Positions 20,109 to 30,404 of a stretch of 64,000 nucleotides of DNA are shown piece by piece; the stretch's first letter is position 1, and each line of letters begins with the position of its first letter. The position numbers and the translations under genes were made by a program. The notes beneath the pieces were generated by a model that saw only the letters and a program-made list of their open reading frames with translations, had not been told where the DNA came from and did no database searches. The stretch lies in NCBI RefSeq assembly GCF_009728835.1, contig NZ_CP033455.1, positions 496,001-560,000 of the forward strand, given 5' to 3'. The DNA is from Ehrlichia ruminantium. GTDB lineage: Bacteria > Pseudomonadota > Alphaproteobacteria > Rickettsiales > Anaplasmataceae.

Positions 20109-22985
20109 CTACCATTCTAAATATTGTTTTAAATATTGTCCAGTTATACTATTGGGATTTTGTGCTATTTCTTGTGGGGTTCCGGTTGCTATAATTTGAC
20201 CTCCTTCATCTCCTCCATTGGGGCCCATGTCTATTATATATTCTGCTGTTTTTATGACATGTAAGTTGTGTTCAATAACTATTATTGTATTACCTAAATC
20301 ACAAAGCGTATGTAAAACATGTAGTAAGTTATTTATGTCTGCAAGATGTAATCCTGTAGTTGGTTCATCTAGTATATAGAGAGTTTTACCTGTAGCACGT
20401 TTTGATAATTCTCTAGATAATTTTATTCTTTGTGCTTCTCCTCCTGATAACGTATTGGATGTCTGTCCAATTTTTATATAGCCCATTCCTATGCTACGTA
20501 GGGAATCTAATTTTTCTTTAATTAATGGTAAGTCTATAAAAAATTCATATGCTTGATCAACTGTCATATTTAATACATCAGCTATTGATTTGCCTTCATA
20601 TGTTACCTCTAAAGTTTCTTTATTATAACGCATCCCCTTGCATTGTTCACATTTTACTTGTACATCAGGTAGAAAATGCATTTCTATTTTTATTTGTCCA
20701 TCGCCTTTGCATGCTTCGCATCTTCCTCCTTTTGAGTTGAAAGAAAACCTGCTTATGTTATACCCTCTTGCTTTAGATAGTGGCAATCCAGCAAACCATG
20801 ATCTGATATGAGTGAATAATCCTATGTAAGTTGCAGGATTTGATAGAGGAGTTCTTCCAATAGGTGATTGATCTATTTGGATAATTTTATCTATATGTTC
20901 TAATCCTGATATAGAGGTACATTTATTATGTACCTGATTGATGTTATTTAATACATTAATAGCATATTTATATAGGGTATTAATTAGGGTAGATTTTCCA
21001 CTTCCTGAGACTCCAGTAATGCATGTAAGAGCATTGAGAGGAATTTGTGCATCGATATTACGTAAATTGTTTTCATGTGCTCCGGTAATTTTAATCCATT
21101 GGTTGAAAGTTTTGTTCTTTTTAAAGTAAGGTATAGTTTTTTTGTGACTTAGATACTGTCCAGTAATGCTATTGTCGTTATTTAATATGTCTTGTAGAGT
21201 ACCATTTGCTATTATACATCCTCCATTTTGTCCTGCTCCAGGTCCCATATCTATAATGTAATCTGCACTTTCTATAGTTTCTTCGTCATGTTCAACGACA
21301 ATTACTGTATTTCCTATGTCACGTAAATTTTTTAAGGTACTAATTAGTAATGTATTGTCTTTTTGATGTAAACCTATTGATGGTTCGTCTAATACGTAAA
21401 TTATTCCTGTTAGTCCTGATCCAATTTGTGAAGCTAATTTTATTCTCTGGCCTTCTCCTCCAGATAAAGTGCCTGATTCACGGTCAAGTGTTAAGTATCC
21501 TAAACCTATATTTTTGAGAAGTGTTAATTTTTTGATTAGTTCGTCTAGTAATTTTTGGGAAATGTCTTTTTGTTGTTTAGTAAGTTGATGTGGAAGAGAT
21601 TTGCACCATGAAATTGCCTCTACTACAGATAATTTTGTTAGTTCTCCTATATGTTTGTTGTTAATTTTGATTGATAAAGCTTCGGGTCGTAATCTAAAGC
21701 CTTGGCATATGTTACATGTGTTTATAGATAAATATTGTTCAGCTAGCTTTTCAATTACTATGTCTTCTCTATTGTTTAGTATATTTATAATTCCTTCAAA
21801 TTGTTTATTCTGAGAGTATTGATATTCCTTATTTTGGTAAGATATAGGTATTGGTATTCCATTAGTGCCAAATAAAATAATGTCTTGTATATCGTGATTA
21901 AGTTCTTTCCATGGTTTTGTGATGTCAAAATTATAATATTTTGCTAAAGATAAAATTATATTTGCGTAGTGATAGCTAAAATGAGAGTTAATTTTATGGT
22001 GGAGAGTTTGTAAATTAATAGGACCAATAGGGTGTATAGCTCCTTCTATAATCGATAAATTATCGTTAGCTATTATAAGTTTTTTATTTACACTATAAGT
22101 TTTTCCTATTCCTTCGCAATTTTTACATGAGCCATATGAAGTGTTAAATGAAAATAATCTTGGCTCTATTTCTTCTATACTAAAGCCTGTTTCAGGGCAT
22201 GAAAAATTTTCTGAAAAAGTTAATATCTGATTTTTATAATATTGTTGATTATTATAACTTTGAGGTAAATTTAATATTTCAACATGAACTGTACCATTGC
22301 CTATCTTTAATGCAGTGATAATACTGTTACCTATAGTGTCTATAGAGCTTTCTGATAGTATTGTTTTTTCTACAATAACGCAAATGTTGTGTTTTTTATT
22401 TCTATCTAACTTGGGTATGTTATTAATCTCATATATTACGTCATTGATCTTTAGGTATTGATAATTCTGTTTTTTTATTTCAAGAATTTCCTTTTGATGT
22501 TCTCCCTTTTTATTTCTGATTAATGTTCCTGAAATTAGAATTTCTGTACCTAGTGGTATTTTTAATATGTTATCTATTATTTGGGATGTGGATTGTTTGG
22601 TTATTGGTAATCCGGTAGTAGGGGAATATAGAATTCCTATCTTAGAATACATCAACCTTAAGTAATCGTAAATTTCTGTAGCTGTTGATACAGTTGATCT
22701 TGAATTTCGTGATAAAGATTTTTGAGTGATTGCAATTGCTGGAGAAAGCCCTGTTATTGATTCAACATCTGGTTTTGCACATGAGTCGAGAAATTGACTA
22801 GCATAGGATGATAGATTTTCTACATATCTGCGCTGTCCTTCAGCGTATATTGTATCAAATGCTAAACTTGATTTTCCAGATCCACTTACTCCAGTTATTA
22901 CTACTAGTTTATTTTTAGGTATATCTATGCAAATATTATGAAGATTATGTTCTTTGGCATTGCGTATACTAATAAAAGTAGCCAT
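20109..22985 (-). CDS. uvrA: Excinuclease ABC subunit A
   Basis: A 958-residue damage-recognition ATPase of nucleotide excision repair that loads UvrB onto lesions. Two ABC domains are visible: first Walker A GVSGSGKSS at residues 32-40, second GVSGSGKST near residue 645. Two signature motifs (LSGGEGQRIKLA, LSGGEAQRIKLS) and two Walker B segments (YVLDEPSIGLH, YILDEPTTGLH) are intact. Zinc-module cysteine pairs are present (CKNCEG, CNICQG, CEACKG, CEQCKG). Length is typical. It lies 192 bp downstream of nusB on the same strand. Confidence 0.98.
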   Translation of the reverse strand: MATFISIRNAKEHNLHNICIDIPKNKLVVITGVSGSGKSSLAFDTIYAEGQRRYVENLSSYASQFLDSCAKPDVESITGLSPAIAITQKSLSRNSRSTVSTATEIYDYLRLMYSKIGILYSPTTGLPITKQSTSQIIDNILKIPLGTEILISGTLIRNKKGEHQKEILEIKKQNYQYLKINDVIYEINNIPKLDRNKKHNICVIVEKTILSESSIDTIGNSIITALKIGNGTVHVEILNLPQSYNNQQYYKNQILTFSENFSCPETGFSIEEIEPRLFSFNTSYGSCKNCEGIGKTYSVNKKLIIANDNLSIIEGAIHPIGPINLQTLHHKINSHFSYHYANIILSLAKYYNFDITKPWKELNHDIQDIILFGTNGIPIPISYQNKEYQYSQNKQFEGIINILNNREDIVIEKLAEQYLSINTCNICQGFRLRPEALSIKINNKHIGELTKLSVVEAISWCKSLPHQLTKQQKDISQKLLDELIKKLTLLKNIGLGYLTLDRESGTLSGGEGQRIKLASQIGSGLTGIIYVLDEPSIGLHQKDNTLLISTLKNLRDIGNTVIVVEHDEETIESADYIIDMGPGAGQNGGCIIANGTLQDILNNDNSITGQYLSHKKTIPYFKKNKTFNQWIKITGAHENNLRNIDAQIPLNALTCITGVSGSGKSTLINTLYKYAINVLNNINQVHNKCTSISGLEHIDKIIQIDQSPIGRTPLSNPATYIGLFTHIRSWFAGLPLSKARGYNISRFSFNSKGGRCEACKGDGQIKIEMHFLPDVQVKCEQCKGMRYNKETLEVTYEGKSIADVLNMTVDQAYEFFIDLPLIKEKLDSLRSIGMGYIKIGQTSNTLSGGEAQRIKLSRELSKRATGKTLYILDEPTTGLHLADINNLLHVLHTLCDLGNTIIVIEHNLHVIKTAEYIIDMGPNGGDEGGQIIATGTPQEIAQNPNSITGQYLKQYLEW

Positions 22986-23177
22986 ATTTTAAATTACCAT
23001 AGTGACATCAAATTAAGCATTAAAGATACCATAATATATGAATAATACTAATTATTCACCTAAATTTTATATAAAATAAGATATATTTTCATTATGTGTC
23101 TAACTCATTTTGAATAATAATATATTTTTCGTGAATTATTTTCACTAGTCTGCTCTATATTTTTTGATTGAGTTACT

Positions 23178-23702
23178 TTAACTATTGTTGATTATAGTAT
23201 GGTTTTCTGTTTTTTTAACGAGGAAGTTTATAGCATCACTATTAATAGGATGTTCTGTTAATTTTGCTTGATTGAGTATCGCATTGATGAAATTTACTTC
23301 TGTTCTTTCTAATATGTGACTTGCTATATTAACATATTCATTTATAATGATTACTCTGTCTGTTTTGGAACACATTAGCTCACAGATTGCAGTTTTAATA
23401 ATAGATAAGCTAATAAGGTTTATACGCTCTATTGACCACTTTTCATTTAAAAGACTTGAAATGTTTGCATTAATCTTATTAAATGTTATTAGCATTGTAC
23501 TAATTATCTTAAGTAGTAATTGATCATCTATGTACATTAAATTCAGTACTTCTTTCATTTCATATAAATAATCAATTAAACTATCAAGATCATTTATAGT
23601 GTAATTATTAAATGTCATCGCATAGGTACCCTGTACAGCAAGAAATCTTGTTGTTGTTTTTTTTGAATGCCAAGGCGATTGATAATGTATATTGTCTTCC
23701 AT
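23178..23702 (-). CDS. nusB: Transcription antitermination factor NusB
   Basis: A 174-residue all-helical protein of the NusB family, which binds boxA RNA with NusE (S10) to prevent premature termination on rRNA operons. Motifs: TTTRFLAVQGTYAMTF at the N-terminus, then WSIERINLISLSIIKTAICE and VIINEYVNIASHI, close to the usual R-x-x-x-DR(I/L)...L-x-x-A-x-x-E and NE-x-(V/I)-x-(L/I)A patterns. The N-terminus is about 15 residues longer than E. coli NusB. Its ATG lies 4 bp after the ribH stop, the common ribH-nusB pairing, so translation is likely coupled. Confidence 0.93.
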   Translation of the reverse strand: MEDNIHYQSPWHSKKTTTRFLAVQGTYAMTFNNYTINDLDSLIDYLYEMKEVLNLMYIDDQLLLKIISTMLITFNKINANISSLLNEKWSIERINLISLSIIKTAICELMCSKTDRVIIINEYVNIASHILERTEVNFINAILNQAKLTEHPINSDAINFLVKKTENHTIINNS

Positions 23703-23706
23703 AATT

Positions 23707-24156
23707 TTAGCGTAAGAATTTCTTATGTAGGTTAACCATAGCTAATGCTGCTTTAGCAGCTTTTCCACCAACATTTTTTTTATTAATATCTGCTCTTGCC
23801 ATTGCTAATTCTCGATTTTCAGCTGTAATTACACCAAAACCCATAGGTACAGCATGGTTAGCAGCAATTTCACTAAGAGATAAAGTAACCCCTTTGGAAA
23901 CGTAATAATAATGGTCTGTTTCTCCTTTAATTACACAACCTAATCCAACGTAACCGTCGTAATGATATTTATCACTTAGGATTGCAAATACCATAGCTGC
24001 TGGTATTTCAAAAGATCCTGGAACATATACTACATCATGTTCTACAGGTTCTGAATGTTCTTGAAATGTAACAACTGCTGCATTTAACATTAGTTCTGTA
24101 ATCTCAGAATAGAACTTTGATACTACAACTAGCATTTTTATTGTATTGTCAGACAT
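23707..24156 (-). CDS. ribH: 6,7-dimethyl-8-ribityllumazine synthase
   Basis: A 149-residue enzyme that condenses the ribityl-diaminopyrimidine with a 4-carbon unit to make the riboflavin precursor lumazine. Signatures: VPGSFEIPAAMVFA near residue 46, LGCVIKGETDHY (with the catalytic-site region) and MGFGVITAEN. A clear AAGGA ribosome-binding sequence precedes the ATG. It sits between yidC (18 bp upstream) and nusB (4 bp downstream) in one likely operon. No FMN riboswitch was seen. Confidence 0.97.
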   Translation of the reverse strand: MSDNTIKMLVVVSKFYSEITELMLNAAVVTFQEHSEPVEHDVVYVPGSFEIPAAMVFAILSDKYHYDGYVGLGCVIKGETDHYYYVSKGVTLSLSEIAANHAVPMGFGVITAENRELAMARADINKKNVGGKAAKAALAMVNLHKKFLR

Positions 24157-24174
24157 ATTAATCCTTTATTAGTT

Positions 24175-25908
24175 TTAAGTATGTTTTAAGTTTAACTTTC
24201 TTCCTATATAAGCTTTTATTATTAATTGTTGTATTATAGTAATAGAGTTACTACATATCCAATAAATAATTAACCCAGTTGGAAATGAGGAAAAAATAAA
24301 TATGAAAGCATAGGGTAAAAATTTCATAAAATTTGCTTGGACTTTGTCTTTATCTTGATCTTGAGAAGAATGATTAGAAGTATTCATTTTTTGTTGAATA
24401 ATCATAGTAATTCCTAAGACTACAGGTAAGATTCCAATACAAATTGGAGGGTTAAAATTTAATAAACCAAATAACGTTAAGATGTTTGCAGTATCAAAGT
24501 TTGATAGATCCTTTATCCATAAATAAAAGGGAGCATGTCTCATTTCTATTGTGACAAATAATACTTTATACAATGCAAAGAAAACCGGTATTTGTATTAG
24601 TATTGGAATGAATCCAGACATAGGATTTACATCATTCTTTTTAAATAGAAGTGATATTTCCTTACTCATTTTAGCATTATCGTTTTTATGTAATTCTTTT
24701 ATTTTTAAAATTTCTGGTTGCAGATATTTTAGTTTGAACATTGAAACATAAGACTTATACGATAAAGGAAACATTATAAGTTTTATTACTATTGTTAATA
24801 GTAATATGGCCAATCCAAAATTTCCTATAAGATCATAAAAATACTCTAACAAAAGGAAAACAGGTTTTGTAATAAAATAAAGTATACCGAAATCTACTGC
24901 TTTATCAAATAAAGAGATATTTAAATCTTTTTTATAGTTATCTAATAGTTTTAATTCTTTTGCTCCAGCAAATAAATAGCTAGTACTGCTGGCTCTTTCA
25001 TTTGGAGATGCGCTGTAATTATCATGACTGAAGTCTACTTGGAAACGATCTTCATTGTTATACTTACCATATTTTACATGAAAGTTTAACTTACTCTTTT
25101 TTTGTAATATATTTGGTACTAATGCTGTGAACCAATACTTATCAGCAATGCCAATCCATTGATTATCACTTATATTTTGTTGACTGATTTTGATATTTTT
25201 TTCTTTTATTATATTTTTATATGTCCATTCCTTTAGTGTATTACCAAAACTTCCTACAGCTCCCTCATGTGAAATCCAGTAAGATTTTCCTGTATTATGT
25301 CTCGACCGATTGATTCTCCCATAGGGAATTAAATTGATAGTATTATCAGTATTGTTAATGATAATTTGTTCTATTTTAAACATGTAATAATTGTCAAGAG
25401 TAACTTTGATTTGAAATATCACACCTTGTTGATTATCCCATGTTAAAGTGACGGTATTATCTGGGGACAAAACAGACTTATCTGATATCCAAACAGATGA
25501 CTGGTTAGGTACAGCTATTTTATGCTGTGGATCTATCCATCCAAATTCTATAAAGTAAACACTTTCTGTATTTTCTGGTGATAGTAAGATTATTCCATCG
25601 GAATTATTATCTGGTGTAATATGGTAATTTTTAAATACTAGGTCATCAAGTTGTGCACCTTTTAATGAAATGGATCCATTGATCTTTTTATTTGATAGTT
25701 TAACACGTAGATTAGAATTGCTGTTTATAATCTCATTACGTGGCCTATATGTGAGTATATTATCAACTTCTGGAATCATCGAACTGGAATCTTCATCTTC
25801 TACAATATGTTGCTGTACTGTAAAAAACTTTTCATATACAAATCTCCACCCCATCATAATCAACACAGATAAAGCTACAGCTAGCACTAAATTGCGAATT
25901 TCTAACAT
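24175..25908 (-). CDS. yidC: Membrane protein insertase YidC
   Basis: A 577-residue insertase that places and folds proteins in the inner membrane, alone or with Sec. An N-terminal membrane helix (about residues 5-23) is followed by a periplasmic beta-rich domain (about 50-340). The conserved core begins near FGILYFITKPVFLLL and contains GLAILLLTIVIKLIMFPL, then PILIQIPVFFALYKVL and a C-terminal FPTGLIIYWICSNSITIIQQ hairpin. Length and topology are those of Gram-negative YidC. It is first in the yidC-ribH-nusB cluster. Confidence 0.96.
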   Translation of the reverse strand: MLEIRNLVLAVALSVLIMMGWRFVYEKFFTVQQHIVEDEDSSSMIPEVDNILTYRPRNEIINSNSNLRVKLSNKKINGSISLKGAQLDDLVFKNYHITPDNNSDGIILLSPENTESVYFIEFGWIDPQHKIAVPNQSSVWISDKSVLSPDNTVTLTWDNQQGVIFQIKVTLDNYYMFKIEQIIINNTDNTINLIPYGRINRSRHNTGKSYWISHEGAVGSFGNTLKEWTYKNIIKEKNIKISQQNISDNQWIGIADKYWFTALVPNILQKKSKLNFHVKYGKYNNEDRFQVDFSHDNYSASPNERASSTSYLFAGAKELKLLDNYKKDLNISLFDKAVDFGILYFITKPVFLLLEYFYDLIGNFGLAILLLTIVIKLIMFPLSYKSYVSMFKLKYLQPEILKIKELHKNDNAKMSKEISLLFKKNDVNPMSGFIPILIQIPVFFALYKVLFVTIEMRHAPFYLWIKDLSNFDTANILTLFGLLNFNPPICIGILPVVLGITMIIQQKMNTSNHSSQDQDKDKVQANFMKFLPYAFIFIFSSFPTGLIIYWICSNSITIIQQLIIKAYIGRKLNLKHT

Positions 25909-26558
25909 ATTGTCTAAGTGTGAGTACTTAATGATTTTCAGTGTAGCATATAGCTTTTTTTAAATCAATAAAGCAATGTTAAATATATTTTAAACTTTTT
26001 ATCCATTTAAAATTGTAATTGTACCTTACTGTTTTAATGTACAGTACTTAAATATATTAATATTTATGATAATCTAGTAATAGAGAAGTAAGTTGACAAT
26101 AAATTTTATAGATAAATATTGATTTGTTGATAATATTCAATGTTAATAACTATATACATCTTCTTTTATTATTGGTGTTGGTAATAGCAGGTATTTTAAA
26201 TATAGGTGTTATTTGTTTGATTAACATTAATGAGTATATATCCTATGTTACTTAGATTAGCTATTCAGTAGTTATTTTTATATTACTAAAATCTTATTGG
26301 AAAATGTAAGCTTCAATTGATCTTTAGGTGAACTTTGTGAAAGGATATTATTGACTGTGTAATATTTGTTATCATAGTAATGATTTAATAGAAATAACTA
26401 TAATTGTCAGATTGTGATTTTTATTTAAGAATCTTTATAACTGGTTTATTAGATATTATAGAAAGTAAAGAAACAAAGTTCCTAACTATAGGGTCGTGGT
26501 AATATTTACTGGTAGTTTTTAATTAGCTTATTGAGTTTATATAGGGAGTATAGTGTGG
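25909..26558. other. Intergenic, nothing recognised
   Basis: A 650-bp gap upstream of yidC and downstream of the symporter gene. Frames on both strands near 26420-26510 were read because the base mix is less AT-rich, but all have early stops. No repeat or RNA gene seen. Confidence 0.5.
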
Positions 26559-27944
26559 TTAAGTTTTTATTTTTTGTAAATATAAATTAAGTTCTTTATT
26601 TATATCTTTGCTTAATAATATTATAGTTAATCCATTAGGTATTGTTAAAAATATGAAAAGTAGGTCTCCTAATTGTGATATTGAAATCACATTTTTTGAT
26701 AATCCGCTAGTTATAATGATAATGATAATTAATATGCGGCATGGTATAATACTATAATTGCTTTTTAATATGTATTTCCAGGATATTTCGCAATAATAAG
26801 AATAAGTTATGATTGAAGAAAATCCAAAAGCAAATACGATAAATGGAAATATAACATACTCACAAATTGGACAAATATTAGAAAATATATTCTTAATTTC
26901 AATAATGCTATGACTATTGCTTAGTGTATATGATCCAGTTAATGTGATTACTATTCCTGTGATAAATGATACTATTACTGTGTCAATAAATGGCTCAAGC
27001 ATAGCTATACATCCTACTCTTATAGGTTCAGTTTCATGTGTGGATGCATGTATTATAGGAGATGTTCCAATCCCGGCTTCATTTGCGAAAACTGATCTTC
27101 TAACTCCTGCTATTAAGGATCCTGTTATTCCTCCAGCTATGCTGTTACCATGTATCATATCATCAAACATTATTTTAAATGTGGGAATTAATTGATCTAT
27201 ATGGCCTATAATAACTAATATACATATAGTAATATATAGTATAACCATAATAGGGGATAATTTAGTCATTACTTGTGCGATTCGTGTTATTCCTCCTACT
27301 ATTACTAATCCACTTAGTACAGTGAGTATTAGAGTTATAATGCTACTATCTACTTGGCTAAAAGTGTTGCTTAATAATACAGTTGCTTGATTTGATTGGA
27401 ATGATATTCCTCCAAAGGACATGGCTATTATCATGATTACAGCGTATATGTATGATAGTACTTTACCTGTTTTAATTAAGCCTAGTCCAGATAAGCCGTA
27501 TCTTATATATTGAAATGGACCGCCTATGCTGCATTCTTTCATTAACACGCGATACTTAAATCCTAATGTGACTTCTGCAAATTTTATTGACATACCTAAC
27601 ATTCCTATGATTACCATCCATAGTACAGCACCTGGTCCTCCAGTAGAAACTGCTATTACTACTCCTGAAATTGTGCCTAATCCTATAGTTCCAGATATTG
27701 CAGTAATAAATGCTTGTATATTAGAGATAGTGTTATTAGATTTGTTATGAGATGGGTTAATTAAGATATATAAAGCGTGCTTAAAAAGTTTTATATTAAT
27801 GAATTTAAACCTTAAAGTACAAAATATCCCTAGAAATATTATCCATAAGATAATCAATGGAATATTAAACATTCTAATACTTGAAACAAAATCTAGTGCA
27901 TGTAGAATATAAGGGAAGAAATCTGTAAATCTAAAACTTATCAT
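26559..27944 (-). CDS. Sodium:alanine symporter (AGCS family)
   Basis: A 461-residue polytopic membrane protein of the alanine/glycine:cation symporter family. Diagnostic stretches: ISGTIGLGTISGVVIAVSTG (about residue 85), PGAVLWMVIIGMLGMSIKFAE, LSYIYAVIMIIAMSFGG, and GVRRSVFANEAGIGTSPI, the AGCS signature with GxNEAGxG-like core. About ten or eleven helices are expected. It imports alanine or glycine with Na+, a plausible carbon and nitrogen source for an intracellular parasite. It starts 30 bp after pssA on the same strand, so psd-pssA-agcS may be one transcript. Confidence 0.93.
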   Translation of the reverse strand: MISFRFTDFFPYILHALDFVSSIRMFNIPLIILWIIFLGIFCTLRFKFINIKLFKHALYILINPSHNKSNNTISNIQAFITAISGTIGLGTISGVVIAVSTGGPGAVLWMVIIGMLGMSIKFAEVTLGFKYRVLMKECSIGGPFQYIRYGLSGLGLIKTGKVLSYIYAVIMIIAMSFGGISFQSNQATVLLSNTFSQVDSSIITLILTVLSGLVIVGGITRIAQVMTKLSPIMVILYITICILVIIGHIDQLIPTFKIMFDDMIHGNSIAGGITGSLIAGVRRSVFANEAGIGTSPIIHASTHETEPIRVGCIAMLEPFIDTVIVSFITGIVITLTGSYTLSNSHSIIEIKNIFSNICPICEYVIFPFIVFAFGFSSIITYSYYCEISWKYILKSNYSIIPCRILIIIIIITSGLSKNVISISQLGDLLFIFLTIPNGLTIILLSKDINKELNLYLQKIKT

Positions 27945-27974
27945 ATGATTATGATCTAACTAATCTAACCATAA

Positions 27975-28748
27975 CTATTTCTTGTTTTTATTTTTGTACA
28001 TGAGGTATATATATACTATGCTACTTATCGGGATTGATAGTATATACATTATTCCAACTACCGGAAATGTTAACCATGGTTTTGTTATTGCGAATACAAT
28101 AAATATACCTAAAAATACAATAAAGATATAAATTAAGTTTTTTGGTATGTATAAATGTTTTGCAGAAAAGGTAGGAATATTACTTACTGATAAAAATGCA
28201 ATAATGGCAAAATATACCGCTATCTTGTGATGATCTGATAAATTTTCAACTAACCAATGATTATCGTGAAAATAAAAAGTAAGCATTACAGGAATTAAGG
28301 ATAATATTGCTCCTAATGGAGCAGGTACTCCTACAAAAAAAAATTTATGCCAATCTAACTCCTTTTCTTCGTATAAGGACATATTGAATCTTGCAAGTCT
28401 TATTGACATGCATATTACAAATGTCATTACTAACATCCATCCTATTACTTTGATTTGTTTGAGAGACCAAAAATATAGTAAAAATGCTGGAGCAGCACCA
28501 AAATTTAGAAAATCTGCAAAAGAATCAAGCTGAGCGCCAAATCCACTAGTAGAATTAAGTAACCTTGCAATCCTACCATCCATACCATCTATAACTGCTG
28601 CTATGATGATAAATACAATTGCCGATTCCCATTTCCCAGTGAATGTAAATTTTATAGAAGTTAAGCCAGCACATAAACCTAACAAAGTGACTACATTTGG
28701 AAATAACCTTGCGATAGGAAAAAATTTGCTACCTTGCTCTTCTTTCAT
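27975..28748 (-). CDS. pssA: CDP-diacylglycerol-serine O-phosphatidyltransferase
   Basis: A 257-residue integral membrane enzyme that makes phosphatidylserine from CDP-diacylglycerol and serine. The CDP-alcohol phosphotransferase motif is complete: Asp54, Asp57-Gly58, Ala61-Arg62, Gly71, Asp75 and Asp79 (DGMDGRIAR, then FGAQLDSFAD). About seven or eight hydrophobic helices follow the type II PssA pattern. It begins 1 bp after the psd stop, so the two consecutive enzymes of phosphatidylethanolamine synthesis are coupled. Confidence 0.96.
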   Translation of the reverse strand: MKEEQGSKFFPIARLFPNVVTLLGLCAGLTSIKFTFTGKWESAIVFIIIAAVIDGMDGRIARLLNSTSGFGAQLDSFADFLNFGAAPAFLLYFWSLKQIKVIGWMLVMTFVICMSIRLARFNMSLYEEKELDWHKFFFVGVPAPLGAILSLIPVMLTFYFHDNHWLVENLSDHHKIAVYFAIIAFLSVSNIPTFSAKHLYIPKNLIYIFIVFLGIFIVFAITKPWLTFPVVGIMYILSIPISSIVYIYLMYKNKNKK

Positions 28749-28749
28749 A

Positions 28750-29433
28750 TTATATGGGTTTTACTGTTAATAATTTCTTTGGAGAATCTTCTAAATATCC
28801 CAATATAGTTTCTCCAGCAATTACTGTCTGTCCCTTGAATGCTGATATGTGAATGTTTGGTGGCAAATACAAATTAACCCGACTACCGAACCTAATAATA
28901 CCAAATCTTTCTCCAGAGTTAACATTTTGACCTTTATAAGCGTTACATACTATGCGTCGTGCTATTAACCCTGCAATCTGATCTACAACAATTGTATAAT
29001 GATTAACATTAGATTCTATTATTAATCTTTGCCTTTCGTTTAGCTCACTTGACTTATCAAGTGAAGCTGATATAAACCTCCCAGGTATATATTCAGTAGA
29101 CTTAATAATACCAGATACAGGAATTCGATTTACATGAACATTTAATACATTTAAAAAGATACTAATGCACACTACTTGTGTTGAAGAATCTATAGGTGAA
29201 TTAACTTCCTTAATATCTAGTATTGTACCATCGGCTGGGCTAGTAATTAAATTATCTCCTTCAGGGACAACACGTACAGGATCACGAAAGAAATATATAC
29301 ATAACAATGATATGAATAGGAATGTTATACCTAAACTACAAGAAACTGCAAAACCTATACAAGATAAAAGAAAAGATATCATTATAATTATATACCCTTC
29401 CTTATGGATGTTATGAATTACATTACAGAACAT
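28750..29433 (-). CDS. psd: Phosphatidylserine decarboxylase
   Basis: A 227-residue short-type Psd proenzyme that converts phosphatidylserine to phosphatidylethanolamine. The self-cleavage site is in RFGSRVNLYLP (Gly183-Ser184), which yields the pyruvoyl alpha chain. FFRDPVRVVP and SPADGTILDI are family signatures in the first 80 residues, and LNVLNVHVNRIPVSG contains the conserved HxNR-type segment. An N-terminal hydrophobic stretch (about 15-46) anchors it. Members of this short class lack the long N-terminus of E. coli Psd. First gene of psd-pssA. Confidence 0.95.
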   Translation of the reverse strand: MFCNVIHNIHKEGYIIIMISFLLSCIGFAVSCSLGITFLFISLLCIYFFRDPVRVVPEGDNLITSPADGTILDIKEVNSPIDSSTQVVCISIFLNVLNVHVNRIPVSGIIKSTEYIPGRFISASLDKSSELNERQRLIIESNVNHYTIVVDQIAGLIARRIVCNAYKGQNVNSGERFGIIRFGSRVNLYLPPNIHISAFKGQTVIAGETILGYLEDSPKKLLTVKPI

Positions 29434-30404
29434 TACTTAACCTCAGGCTTTTTTAGGAATTATATACATTGCAATATTTTATGCAATTAATATTTAATAT
29501 GGTACCTATTTATAGGTGAATCATTATTTGTTATGTATTGAATGTTAGTATTTATATATTAAAAGGTATGTTTTTGATATATATATTATGCTTCAATTGA
29601 GTAGTGCTATTGGATGCTTAAAACCTATACTAACAGTAGTAAATATAATATTTGTAGTATGTTATGTAAAGTGTTACATAATAACTGTTATGTTAGTGTT
29701 TTAAATATAGCTAATGTTGAGCTTTCCTCGATTCCCAATATAATTTCATGAGTGTATTAAGTATTATAAGGAAATTTGTTGTAATCTAACTTCTTGTGTA
29801 TCATGATATCGGATTTCTTTTGAGTATATGTTTATTTAGAGTGCATAAATGCTGTAATTTATTTTCAGTGTGCTGTTGTAGGTATCTGTTTTTATATTAA
29901 AATAATCATGAAGTTCTTTGCAGTGATATAATTGTGTAGATACTAATGACAATTTTTCTTGTTAGTAGTTATCTTATAGTACTTGATAATGCTAAAGAAA
30001 TATGTTTATAGATTGTATTTTTATTCTAGATAGTTGCTGGATCCAAGTTATTTTATTGTAAAATATTTAAGTTAAAGTTGAATTCTTTTTTTAGAATGAT
30101 CTTTTTTTTATTCTATGAGTTAATTAATATTTGCTACTTTTTACACTTTTATTTTGAACGAATATTTTATTAATAGGTATATGTGGTTATGTTGTAGTTT
30201 TGTCTAAGTGTGAATTTATCAGCTATAATATTGTGTTTGTTTGAAAACTCTGTTCTCGGTTTCTCACATTTTTGTTTTTAGGGTGTTTTTATATACAGAA
30301 AAGGAATGCTGATGTATTTTTTGTTACTTTTTTATAGTCAGTAAACAGGTTTTGGATTGATATCTAAGTAGTAGCTTACGATTGTATTGTATGTTTTTTG
30401 TGTA
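29434..30404. other. Intergenic, nothing recognised
   Basis: About 970 bp of AT-rich sequence upstream of psd, ending where the 182-bp array begins. All six frames are short. No RNA gene or promoter could be assigned with confidence. Confidence 0.5.
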